Shown here: piece by piece, positions 35,632 to 43,270 of the stretch
Numbering within the stretch: position 1 is the first letter of the stretch
Layout: every line of letters starts with the position of its first letter
Assembly: GCF_045762675.1 (NCBI RefSeq)
Contig: NZ_JBJDLK010000005.1
Location: 186,001-250,000, forward strand
From: Elizabethkingia meningoseptica_A
GTDB lineage: Bacteria > Bacteroidota > Bacteroidia > Flavobacteriales > Weeksellaceae
Direction: 5' to 3'
DNA length: 64,000 nt
The notes under the pieces: generated by a model
The model's database searches: none
Seen by the model: the letters and a program-made list of their open reading frames with translations, nothing else
Told to the model about the DNA's origin: nothing
Made by a program: the position numbers and the translations under genes

Positions 35632-37047
35632 ATGAAAGTACTTAAAATCGCAAGAAACATCAGTTATTTTTTAGTTTTATTAATTGTATTTAGTTGCAAT
35701 ACCAGAAATTTTAAAACGGAAAAAAATACAATTTACACCAGTAAAATTGATTCCTTAATGACGAAATCTTATGAAAGAGGTTTATTTAACGGAAATGTTC
35801 TTGTCGTTAAAAATAATAAGGTAGTCTACCAAAAATCATTTGGTTTTACCGATGAAACTCAACAAACCGCTCTAACTGATAAGTCAATATTTAATCCCGG
35901 CTCTATTGCAAAAGAATTTAATGCGGTTTCTATTATGATTTTGGTAGAACGTGGTCTTCTCAGTCTTGATGACCCTATTTCCAAATTTAATTTTGGGTTG
36001 CCGAAATGGTCGGAGAAAGTGACCATAAGACATCTTATTAATTATGCCAGTGGTATGCCTCGTATAGAATCAGGACTAACAATAATAAATGATGAAGATG
36101 CCTGGAGAATTTTAAGAAGTAACGATAACTTATTGTTTGAGCCAGGAACCGGTTACAGGTACGACAATGGTAATGTATTCTTGCAAAGAAGAATCATTGA
36201 AAAGGTAACCGGAATGTCATATCAAGAATTTGTCATTAAAAATATCGTTAAACCCTTAAAAATGACAAATTCGGTATTTGAACCAAAATTTGGTTATAAA
36301 AACCGAACGTCTTGTTATGATATGGACAATGTCCGATGCCCGGAATTGAAATTTATAAGTGGTTGGCTTTGGGTAGATATCAATGATTTATATAAATGGA
36401 TTCATGCACTGAATACGAATCGCCTGATATCCAAAGAATCCTTTCAGACTCTGTTGAATAACCCATATGCGAAAGATCAAGGGGGATCACTTGGCACCTA
36501 CTTTGAAAATGAAGGATGGCAGCGACATAATGGAATATCATATAAATTTGAATCCATCTTTTTAAATGATATTAAAAATCATGTTACCATAATTCTGTTG
36601 TCCAACAATCTCAACAAAGTTTGGAGCTTAGGACATACCATCCGTGACATCATGTTGGGAAAGGCTTATGAAATTCCTAAAAGATCTGTTTACCAGGTAT
36701 TAAGAAAAGAATCACAAACCGATGTAGACAAAGCCATTGAAACCTATTATTTATTGAAAAAAACTTCCGAAAAGGAATACAGTTTCGAAAACCCAAGCGA
36801 GCTCAATACCTTAGGATACGAATTACTAAGAGCGGGCAAAATTAATGAATCCATAAAAATATTTCAATTGGCAACAAAAGAGTTCCCTAAAAATGCGAAT
36901 CTATTCGATAGTCTGGGCGAAGCTTATCTAGCAAACAAACAATATGATTTGGCATTAGATAGTTATAACAAAGCAATAAGTTTTGGTGGAACCAACGGGA
37001 ATGCGGAAAAAATGATTGATAAAATCAAAAAGATAGAAGATAAATAA
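35632..37047 (+). CDS. Beta-lactamase-family serine hydrolase lipoprotein with TPR-like C-terminus
   Basis: The 471-residue protein has a lipoprotein signal (FLVLLIVFSC, Cys22). It carries Ser91-x-x-Lys94 (GSIAKEF) and YDN (YRYDNGNVF), the class C catalytic elements; the third element is less obvious (RHNGISYKF). The C-terminal region has TPR-like repeats (FDSLGEAYLANKQYDLALDS), the same layout as the neighbour upstream, so the pair probably arose by duplication. Surface anchoring in the outer membrane is likely. The substrate is unknown. Confidence 0.83.
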   Translation: MKVLKIARNISYFLVLLIVFSCNTRNFKTEKNTIYTSKIDSLMTKSYERGLFNGNVLVVKNNKVVYQKSFGFTDETQQTALTDKSIFNPGSIAKEFNAVSIMILVERGLLSLDDPISKFNFGLPKWSEKVTIRHLINYASGMPRIESGLTIINDEDAWRILRSNDNLLFEPGTGYRYDNGNVFLQRRIIEKVTGMSYQEFVIKNIVKPLKMTNSVFEPKFGYKNRTSCYDMDNVRCPELKFISGWLWVDINDLYKWIHALNTNRLISKESFQTLLNNPYAKDQGGSLGTYFENEGWQRHNGISYKFESIFLNDIKNHVTIILLSNNLNKVWSLGHTIRDIMLGKAYEIPKRSVYQVLRKESQTDVDKAIETYYLLKKTSEKEYSFENPSELNTLGYELLRAGKINESIKIFQLATKEFPKNANLFDSLGEAYLANKQYDLALDSYNKAISFGGTNGNAEKMIDKIKKIEDK

Positions 37048-37110
37048 CCTTCCTTCTCACTCAACTATCAAAGAAAATTAGCATAAGCCAATATTTGGAG
37101 CTTAAAGCTT

Positions 37111-37122
37111 CTTACTCTCTGC
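37111..37122 (+). repeat. Third, degenerate copy of the tRNA-Ser attachment core
   Basis: CTTACTCTCTGC differs in one base from CTTCCTCTCTGC at 9480-9491 and 28544-28555 and, like both, is followed within a few bases by a strong hairpin terminator. It may mark the far end of an older insertion spanning 28.6-37.1 kb, or the original end of the tRNA locus. Confidence 0.5.
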
Positions 37123-37123
37123 A

Positions 37124-37153
37124 AAAATCCCCGGAATTAATTCCGGGGATTTT
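37124..37153. terminator. Strong palindromic terminator
   Basis: AAAATCCCCGGAA (37124-37136) and TTCCGGGGATTTT (37141-37153) pair perfectly across a 4-nt loop, with T-rich flanks. It terminates the serine-hydrolase operon and sits directly after the att-like sequence. Confidence 0.85.
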
Positions 37154-37214
37154 CTATTTTAATCTTCTCATATTAATCTTAGTTATTATAACAACCTCTA
37201 TTTATTTTTAGTCT

Positions 37215-37256
37215 ATGTCGCAGATTTGTAATCTGTGACTTAATAGCCTTTATCCC
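37215..37256. repeat. REP-like extragenic palindrome, copy 1
   Basis: A 42-bp repeat, 40 of 42 bases identical to 40101-40142. Its core GTCGCAGATT-TGT-AATCTGTGAC can fold. The two differences between copies are complementary (A-T here, G-C in the other), so the hairpin is conserved. Confidence 0.7.
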
Positions 37257-37635
37257 CATTTTTACGTTTGGAAATTTCACCTTTTCACTAAGAAAGGCTT
37301 TATTTGGTGATTTCAGCTGAAATAGCTGACGAAATTTTTTATGACTGAAATCTGTCATTTTTACCTATTAGGCAGTAAAAACGTTAAAAATATTTGGTGT
37401 TTTATATTTTCCTAAATAAATTAGTAATATAAAAACACAACTACCTGTACCATCTACGATAAGCAAATATTTTGACGATAGCGCGATCAATATTTAATAA
37501 ACACCGGTTTGGTTTTAGCAGTTGTCATTTTTTCTAATTAAAAAAATAAGTATTAATACACAGCACTCTGATCAGGTGCCCCATGCCAGGGATTTTATGG
37601 CAACACAAATATTTAAAATTTAAACATCCAAAGTC
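37257..37635. other. Gap upstream of the GG-peptide gene
   Basis: No gene is seen. The stretch is AT-rich and must hold the promoter of the peptide locus. A short palindromic segment CTGATCAG at 37569-37576 is the only clear structure. Confidence 0.4.
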
Positions 37636-37854
37636 ATGAAAAATTCTATCAATCTTAAAAATGCAAAAGTATTATCCAGAAATGATTTGAAATTAATTTC
37701 CGGAGGAATAGAGGATTCAACCCTTCCTGTGCAACCGTCGCTGATTTCCGGTCCAATAGGAAAATGTATTTCAAAATACAAATGTTTTGACAAACCAACT
37801 GAAGCCGGTGTAGCGCTATGTGTAGGTGATTGTGTGACTGATCCTAACGGGTAA
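37636..37854 (+). CDS. Double-glycine leader peptide with CX5C..CX3C core (bacteriocin-like)
   Basis: The 72-residue peptide has a leader NAKVLSRNDLKLISGG (9-24) of the type recognised by C39 peptidase/ABC exporters. The predicted mature part is ~48 residues with four cysteines, C44-X5-C50 and C62-X3-C66, around FDKPTEAGV. Peptides with this leader in Bacteroidota are called bacteriocin-like, but few have been tested. No exporter or peptidase gene is nearby, so export would depend on a distant system. It is followed by a GLPGLI protein gene (29 bp) and a secreted protein that repeats its cysteine module. Confidence 0.8.
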   Translation: MKNSINLKNAKVLSRNDLKLISGGIEDSTLPVQPSLISGPIGKCISKYKCFDKPTEAGVALCVGDCVTDPNG

Positions 37855-37883
37855 TACTAATATTATAACCTTAAGAAATTGCA

Positions 37884-38705
37884 ATGAAAACTGGCTCTAA
37901 ATTAGCGGTATTAATCTTATTCATTAGTGCTTCAGGTTACAAATCTCAGAATTATAAAATTGGATACGAATATTCAATAAAAAGAGGAGATTCTATTAAA
38001 AAACAGGTAACTATTCTTGCTATCAAAGATAGGGATTCATACTTCTTCGGAAATAATTCATATATAGCTGATTCAATAATTAATGATAGGATGAAAGCAT
38101 CTAAAGATGGGTCAATGATTAGTTTTAAAAATCTGCCCTCTGATTTTATTGTATACTATTTAAAAAAAGACATAACATCCAATTCCATAACATATTACTC
38201 CAATGAATTTCCAAGAAATATGGAATATCAGGAAGATGTAACTTTTAAATGGAATATAAAAAATGAATTCATTGATATATTCGGATACCGATGTCAAAAA
38301 GCTACATTATCAATGTATGGTCGTAAGTGGATTGCATGGTTTAGTCCTGAAATCCCAATAAACAATGGCCCTTATAAATTTTTTGGACTTCCGGGACTAA
38401 TTATGAATATATCAGATGAAGAGAAAAATCATTCATTCAAAATTATTTCTTTTCAAAACCAAAGTGTTGACATTAATTTTATTTATGACGATAAATATAT
38501 TAAAACAACCAAATCAAAATATTTGGCCTATAGAAAGCAATATAAAAAAGATCCTTTCATGTTTATTAAAACTCTTATAAAATCAACAGGTATTAATAGT
38601 ATAAAAGGCAAGAATGGTCAGGATGTTAATTTTACAGACTTAGTAAAGATGAGAGAAAAAGAAGCATTGGAAGAGTATAAATTCGATAATCAAATAGAAA
38701 ATTAA
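37884..38705 (+). CDS. GLPGLI family protein
   Basis: The 273-residue secreted protein has a signal peptide (MKTGSKLAVLILFISASGYK) and the family motif GLPGLI at 168-173, embedded in GPYKFFGLPGLIMNIS. GLPGLI proteins are periplasmic or outer-membrane-linked proteins of Bacteroidota with unknown function, often found beside peptide or TonB-related genes. It lies between the GG peptide and the cysteine-rich secreted protein, 1 bp from the latter, implying one operon and perhaps a role in handling the peptide. Confidence 0.9.
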   Translation: MKTGSKLAVLILFISASGYKSQNYKIGYEYSIKRGDSIKKQVTILAIKDRDSYFFGNNSYIADSIINDRMKASKDGSMISFKNLPSDFIVYYLKKDITSNSITYYSNEFPRNMEYQEDVTFKWNIKNEFIDIFGYRCQKATLSMYGRKWIAWFSPEIPINNGPYKFFGLPGLIMNISDEEKNHSFKIISFQNQSVDINFIYDDKYIKTTKSKYLAYRKQYKKDPFMFIKTLIKSTGINSIKGKNGQDVNFTDLVKMREKEALEEYKFDNQIEN

Positions 38706-38706
38706 T

Positions 38707-39213
38707 ATGAAAACTAAAACAATTTTAATCTGTATAATGATGTTATTTATAAATATATCTTTTGCAATGACAACAAACCTAAATCCAGATCCGGATCCTG
38801 TAAAAGAATATTTTAAAACAGCGAGATTTAATGAATCGCCTCAGGGAATCGTTTTTAAAGAGCTATTATCTATAGCTAGCAGTAATACAAAAATTAAAGA
38901 ATATTTTGTAATATATACAAGCAGTGAACATATTGCTGAAGGCGGGGCTTATATTAAATTTTCGTTCGATGAGAAAGGAAAACTTGTTCAAACCTCCTAT
39001 TTTTCCAGGGATAACTCTGCGAAAACAAAACAAAAGCTTGAAAAAATTAGTTTTGGTGCGCTCACCAATAACTTTACTGAAATTCAGGAAGCCATAGATG
39101 CAGGAGTTAAACATTGCGAAGAAGCATGCGATAGAAGAGAAAAATGCTATGATAAACCTACTGAAGCTGGTGTAATAGGTTGTGCAGTGTCTTGTATATT
39201 ATCTTGTATGTAA
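38707..39213 (+). CDS. Secreted protein ending in the GG-peptide cysteine module
   Basis: The 168-residue protein has a signal peptide (MKTKTILICIMMLFINISFA) and an unrecognised middle domain. Its C-terminal tail has six cysteines (137, 141, 147, 159, 163, 167). Within it C141-X5-C147-YDKPTEAGV-X2-C159-X3-C163 has the same spacing and sequence as C44/C50/C62/C66 of the peptide at 37636. A domain shared by a leader peptide and a Sec-exported protein is unusual. It may be an immunity, carrier or decoy version. The gene is separated from GLPGLI by 1 bp and followed by a terminator. Confidence 0.72.
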   Translation: MKTKTILICIMMLFINISFAMTTNLNPDPDPVKEYFKTARFNESPQGIVFKELLSIASSNTKIKEYFVIYTSSEHIAEGGAYIKFSFDEKGKLVQTSYFSRDNSAKTKQKLEKISFGALTNNFTEIQEAIDAGVKHCEEACDRREKCYDKPTEAGVIGCAVSCILSCM

Positions 39214-39234
39214 AATAAACAGACAACAGACAAT

Positions 39235-39272
39235 AAAAAAGTCCTGACCTTAAATTAAGGTTGGGCTTTTTT
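39235..39272 (+). terminator. Terminator of the GG-peptide operon
   Basis: An A-rich/T-rich hairpin with arms around CCTTAA...TTAAGG (arms about 39241-39252 and 39256-39266) is followed by TTTTTT, 22 bp after the stop. Confidence 0.75.
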
Positions 39273-39469
39273 ATAAAAGACTGGATTTAAAAATTTATTG
39301 CATGGCTTCCTCACAACCTGTTAACGCTGATGTTAAGGCAAAGTGTTAATCTTTACGTTAGATAAACAACTTGAACTGAAAAGCACGGATATTCATATTT
39401 GTTTGAAATAAAAATATCAGATAATTTTCTAAAACAGATAGATAGACGATTTATTCCTCAATTAAAAAC

Positions 39470-39688
39470 TTAAGAGGTAAAAAGCTTTAATAGTTTATTC
39501 TTATTCATTATAAAAATTAAAATAAGTAAAGGTCCTAGAATTGGAATAAGTAAAGTTAATATCAATGCGAATCGCAGTAATGGATTTAAACTACTGTCAA
39601 GAATAATTCTTATAGAAAAATAAATAATGAAAATAACATAAAAGATTATTAGAAAAAACAAAACAAGTTCTTCGGTAGCGTAATTCAT
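39470..39688 (-). CDS. Small two-helix membrane protein, possible immunity protein
   Basis: The 72-residue protein has two hydrophobic helices (about 8-30 and 38-62) and a basic tail (NKNKLLKLF), resembling PLDc_N-like small membrane proteins. It starts 21 bp after the end of the broken GG-leader peptide gene on the same strand and is probably its operon partner. In bacteriocin loci such proteins often confer immunity, but there is no direct evidence here. Confidence 0.5.
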   Translation of the reverse strand: MNYATEELVLFFLIIFYVIFIIYFSIRIILDSSLNPLLRFALILTLLIPILGPLLILIFIMNKNKLLKLFTS

Positions 39689-39709
39689 AGCGAATAAATT
39701 TTAATGGTT

Positions 39710-40014
39710 TTACCAACCTCCTCCACCTCCGGTACCTCCAGTATCATAACTTGGACATGGGGACCTGAACGTTGGATAGTAACAGTTGATATACATGCCT
39801 GACCGCCGCCATTTGCACAAGTGGTATCTGTTCTCCTGATAGAACAACCTGGGTGCTTAGAGACATATGCCTGAGCAAATTCATTTGCCCTAATAGATGC
39901 TGCAGTGGCTGTAAGACCTATACCACTTTCAAATTTAGCACAACTGCCTCCCTAAAATAATATTAAATCATCTTTGGAAAGGACTTTAGCTCTTTTTAAT
40001 AAAATTTTTTCCAT
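39710..40014 (-). pseudogene. Broken second double-glycine leader peptide gene
   Basis: From ATG 40012-40014 the frame reads a leader (KRAKVLSKDDLILF), then a TAG directly before GG, and continues in frame with a Cys-containing core (HPGCSIRRTDTTC). A later frameshift near 39780 separates it from the natural C-terminus CPSYDTGGTGGGGGW, which ends at TAA 39710-39712. One stop and one frameshift thus destroy a ~95-residue peptide of another type than the plus-strand one. The Gly-rich ending and Cys content fit the same general family. It is followed closely by a small membrane protein gene. Confidence 0.72.
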
Positions 40015-40100
40015 ATTTAATATTTTGAATTTCTAATATAAGAAAAATACTACAAATAAAAAAGTAGCCACAAAACACCGTTTTTATGAATAAAATTCCG

Positions 40101-40142
40101 ATGTCGCGGATTTGTAATCCGTGACTTAATAGCCTTTATCCC
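40101..40142. repeat. REP-like extragenic palindrome, copy 2
   Basis: The second copy of the 42-bp repeat at 37215-37256, with core GTCGCGGATT-TGT-AATCCGTGAC. The paired substitution keeps the stem. The remaining sequence from 40015 to 40392 contains no gene and is the upstream region of the GH123-like gene. Confidence 0.7.
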
Positions 40143-40392
40143 ATAAAAACAACCTGTGAAAAGCACGGATGTAGGAAAAGGGTATTCAGAGGGAAAATAG
40201 TGTACTATAAATAATCAGGCTTTTAAACTGCTGTAATAACAATGCATAACAAATATCTCTTGGATATTTTTTCCTCAAAAATTATTATTTATAACTACTA
40301 AATTCAACACAAAATCATCTTTATACAGCCTTATTTTTCATATTTTTCACTAATTTGTACGCTTAAAACAAAAACTAATAGCATTAATTAAC

Positions 40393-42174
40393 ATGAATGG
40401 AATCAAGCACTACACATTAGTCTGTCTGGGTATTGTCACAGGATTAACCGGCACAGGATTCTGCCAGCAAGTACAATGGAATAAAGGCCAGACTTTTACT
40501 GAAGCTGTCCTTAGAGAAAAAAGAGATGAAAAAAGCTGGGCAGCCGTAAAACCGGGGTTACACAGCTCTTTCGTAACGATTGATAAACGTTATGACAAAT
40601 ATGAAGCCCCTGATATACCCATTGAAAATACGGTTTCTTTAAAGGGATGGAAAGGAGAACGTTTATCTGCTCAGTTACTTCTCTGGACCAACGCTCCTGT
40701 ATCGGATATAAAGGTACAGTTATCTGGTTTTACATCTAAAAACGGAAAAAAACTGAATTCAATAGGATATGCCAGATTTGAACGTTACGTGATTACAGAT
40801 AAATTTGGTCCCGGATGTGGCTGGCGTAAACCCGCAGACTTTAAAGCTTCTTTATCTCCTGACATGCTGGACGATTTGTCTTCTTTCAACATCGGAAAGA
40901 ACGAAGTAAGACCGGTATGGATTACGATAAGTATTCCAAGAACTGCGGAGAAAGGAACGTACTCCGGGAAAGTACAACTCTCTACAACCAAAGGAAAACT
41001 ACAAGAACTGAATATATCTCTGGATGTTATCAATCTGGAGTTGCCAAAACCTTCTGCATGGACTTTCCACCTGGATCAGTGGCAGCACCCATCGGCAGTA
41101 GCTCGCGTAAATAAAGTCCCTGTATGGAGTAACGCCCATTTCGAGGCGATGAAACCTCAAATGCAAATGTTAGCCAACGCAGGACAAAAAGTAATTACCA
41201 CAACGCTGAATAAAGATCCGTGGCATGTTCAGACACTCGATCCTTATGAAGATATGATCATATGGACAAAAGAAAAAGACGGAAGCTGGTCATACGATTA
41301 CAGAATATTTGACAAATGGGTTTCTTTTATGATGGATCTTGGTGTGAAAAAGATGATCAACTGCTACTCTATCGTTCCATGGAACAATGAAATCCATTAT
41401 AAAGATGCTGCTACCGGTAAATTTGTTGACGTTGTTGCCAAGCCCGGCACAGATGAATTTATAAAAATATGGGAGCCTTTCCTTAAAGATTTTGTAAAAC
41501 ACCAGAAAGAAAAAGGCTGGCTGGAAATTACCAACATTGCACTGGATGAAAGAGATAAAGATGAAATGGGAAATGCTTTTGCACTGATAAAAAAGGTTGC
41601 ACCGGAACTAGGTGTTTCTTATGCAGATAATCAACAGACCTATAAACGTTATCCGGACAGCCGGGATGTGAGTACTGCGGTACAGCACCCTTTATCAACC
41701 GAGGATCTTACAGATCGTAAAAACAGAGGTCTGAATACAACATTCTATGTTTATTGCGGCAATAATTTCCCCAATCAGTTTACCTTCTCAGATCCGGCAG
41801 AATCAGCATATATGGGCTGGTATGCTATGGCGGCAGGTTATACCGGTGTACTACGCTGGGCTTTTAATTCATGGGTAGAAAATCCACTGGTCGATTCACG
41901 ATTCAGAACATGGCCTGCCGGAGACACTTATATTACTTATACACAAGCCAGAAGTTCTATCCGGTATGAACGTTTATTAGAAGGCATACAGGATTATGAA
42001 AAAATACTGGTTGTGAAAAAACTTTTACAACAAAATAATGACACTGAAAAATTAGCCGCACTGAATTCAGCTATTACAAAATTAAATCAACACAGCCGTT
42101 ATGAAGGCTGGAATGAAGACCTGAATACGGCAAAGCAGTTATTAAACAACATATCTGAAAAAGTAGCAAAATAA
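40393..42174 (+). CDS. GH123-like (DUF4091) glycoside hydrolase
   Basis: The 593-residue secreted protein (signal peptide HYTLVCLGIVTGLTGTGFCQ) has an N-terminal beta-sandwich and a (beta/alpha)8-type catalytic part with TNIALDERDKDEM. Its consecutive Asp-Glu (~383-384) matches the catalytic pair of GH123. The DUF4091 region follows (GYTGVLRWAFNSW, WPAGDTYITY). GH123 enzymes cleave beta-linked N-acetylgalactosamine. Upstream of a GH20 gene, it suggests degradation of host glycans such as glycosphingolipid or mucin sugars. Substrate is inferred from the family. Confidence 0.82.
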   Translation: MNGIKHYTLVCLGIVTGLTGTGFCQQVQWNKGQTFTEAVLREKRDEKSWAAVKPGLHSSFVTIDKRYDKYEAPDIPIENTVSLKGWKGERLSAQLLLWTNAPVSDIKVQLSGFTSKNGKKLNSIGYARFERYVITDKFGPGCGWRKPADFKASLSPDMLDDLSSFNIGKNEVRPVWITISIPRTAEKGTYSGKVQLSTTKGKLQELNISLDVINLELPKPSAWTFHLDQWQHPSAVARVNKVPVWSNAHFEAMKPQMQMLANAGQKVITTTLNKDPWHVQTLDPYEDMIIWTKEKDGSWSYDYRIFDKWVSFMMDLGVKKMINCYSIVPWNNEIHYKDAATGKFVDVVAKPGTDEFIKIWEPFLKDFVKHQKEKGWLEITNIALDERDKDEMGNAFALIKKVAPELGVSYADNQQTYKRYPDSRDVSTAVQHPLSTEDLTDRKNRGLNTTFYVYCGNNFPNQFTFSDPAESAYMGWYAMAAGYTGVLRWAFNSWVENPLVDSRFRTWPAGDTYITYTQARSSIRYERLLEGIQDYEKILVVKKLLQQNNDTEKLAALNSAITKLNQHSRYEGWNEDLNTAKQLLNNISEKVAK

Positions 42175-42202
42175 GAGATACAATAATCTTTTATAAAGAA
42201 AG

Positions 42203-42237
42203 CCACATTAATAGTTTTTATAACATTATTAATGTGG
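42203..42237 (+). terminator. Terminator of the GH123-like gene
   Basis: CCACATTAATA (42203-42213) pairs with TATTAATGTGG (42227-42237) and is followed by TTTTTCTG. It lies 28 bp after the stop. Confidence 0.8.
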
Positions 42238-42354
42238 TTTTTCTGTTTAACCGGCGGATCAATAAACAGCCCGTTTCTTTTATTTATAATATAAGGGCTG
42301 AACTAAGCAAGTCATTGATGGTCATGGAGAAAAGTACTACTCGGGAAATTACCC

Positions 42355-42362
42355 TATTTTTG
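42355..42362 (+). promoter_or_regulatory. Promoter -7 element before the DUF218 gene
   Basis: TATTTTTG matches TAnnTTTG and lies 49 bp before the ATG at 42412. No -33 element is evident at the expected distance. Confidence 0.45.
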
Positions 42363-42411
42363 TACATTCAATCGTCTTCCAGACACATTAACTAATCGAT
42401 AATATCACATA

Positions 42412-43194
42412 ATGAAATTTTTATTAGACCTTTTATTCCGCCTTCTTCAGCTTTTTACAGAACCCTATTTTTTATTATTCCTTGCGATAGTGATTATTAT
42501 TCTGTTAAAAAGAAGAAACAAGTCTAAAAAACTGAGAAACGGAATCTGCATAGCTATCGTCTTAATAATAGTCATTATAGGAAATGGCTTTTTGGGAAAA
42601 CTCACATCCGGTTACCTGCAAAAAAGCTACGTTAATTCTTCCGCATTGAGTAGCAACACTCCACAAAATCCTGTTATTGTAGTCCTCGGTGGTGGAGTTG
42701 TAAACATTAACAATACAGAAAAGTTACACACCACTTCTTATTCCAGAATTGTTACTGCTTATCAACTGTACTATCAGTATAAGAAAAACAATCAGCCTTG
42801 TAAAATATTAGTTTCAGGAAAAGGGAGAGGTCATAAAAGTGAAGCCGAACTATTCAGTGAAAACTTTAAAAGTATGGGGATACCGGATGCTGATATTATT
42901 AAAGAAGATAAAAGCATGAATACTTATGAAAATGCAAAATATTCAAGCAAGATATTACAGCAAATAGGTCCTTCCGCTATACATCTGGTGACTTCGGGCT
43001 TTCATATGAAAAGATCTGTTTCCATGTTTCAGATATTCGGATTAAATCCCGTTCCACAGGCATCAGATTTTATAGACACCGAAATTACATTATTTCCGAA
43101 CAGTTATAATGCTGCCTTTACATTTATCATGCTAAAAGAAATTGTTGGAATATGGCAGGTACAATTGTATAACACTCTGGGGCTTAATAAATAA
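42412..43194 (+). CDS. DUF218/YdcF-ElyC family membrane protein
   Basis: The 260-residue protein has two hydrophobic N-terminal segments (PYFLLFLAIVIIILL and CIAIVLIIVIIGNGFL). A DUF218 domain begins at VIVVLGGGVVN (~87-97) and continues with KILVSGKGRGHKSEAE, the conserved acidic DIIKEDKSMNTYENAKYSS and VTSGFHMKRSVSMF. ElyC/SanA-type members take part in envelope or undecaprenyl-carrier metabolism; the exact role here is unknown. It lies 76 bp before the GH20 gene and has its own promoter element upstream. Confidence 0.85.
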   Translation: MKFLLDLLFRLLQLFTEPYFLLFLAIVIIILLKRRNKSKKLRNGICIAIVLIIVIIGNGFLGKLTSGYLQKSYVNSSALSSNTPQNPVIVVLGGGVVNINNTEKLHTTSYSRIVTAYQLYYQYKKNNQPCKILVSGKGRGHKSEAELFSENFKSMGIPDADIIKEDKSMNTYENAKYSSKILQQIGPSAIHLVTSGFHMKRSVSMFQIFGLNPVPQASDFIDTEITLFPNSYNAAFTFIMLKEIVGIWQVQLYNTLGLNK

Positions 43195-43270
43195 TATTTC
43201 ATAACTTACTTTTTATTTTGCAGACTTTGTTTGCATGATCACATCAATAAACTATATAACCTGATTTATA

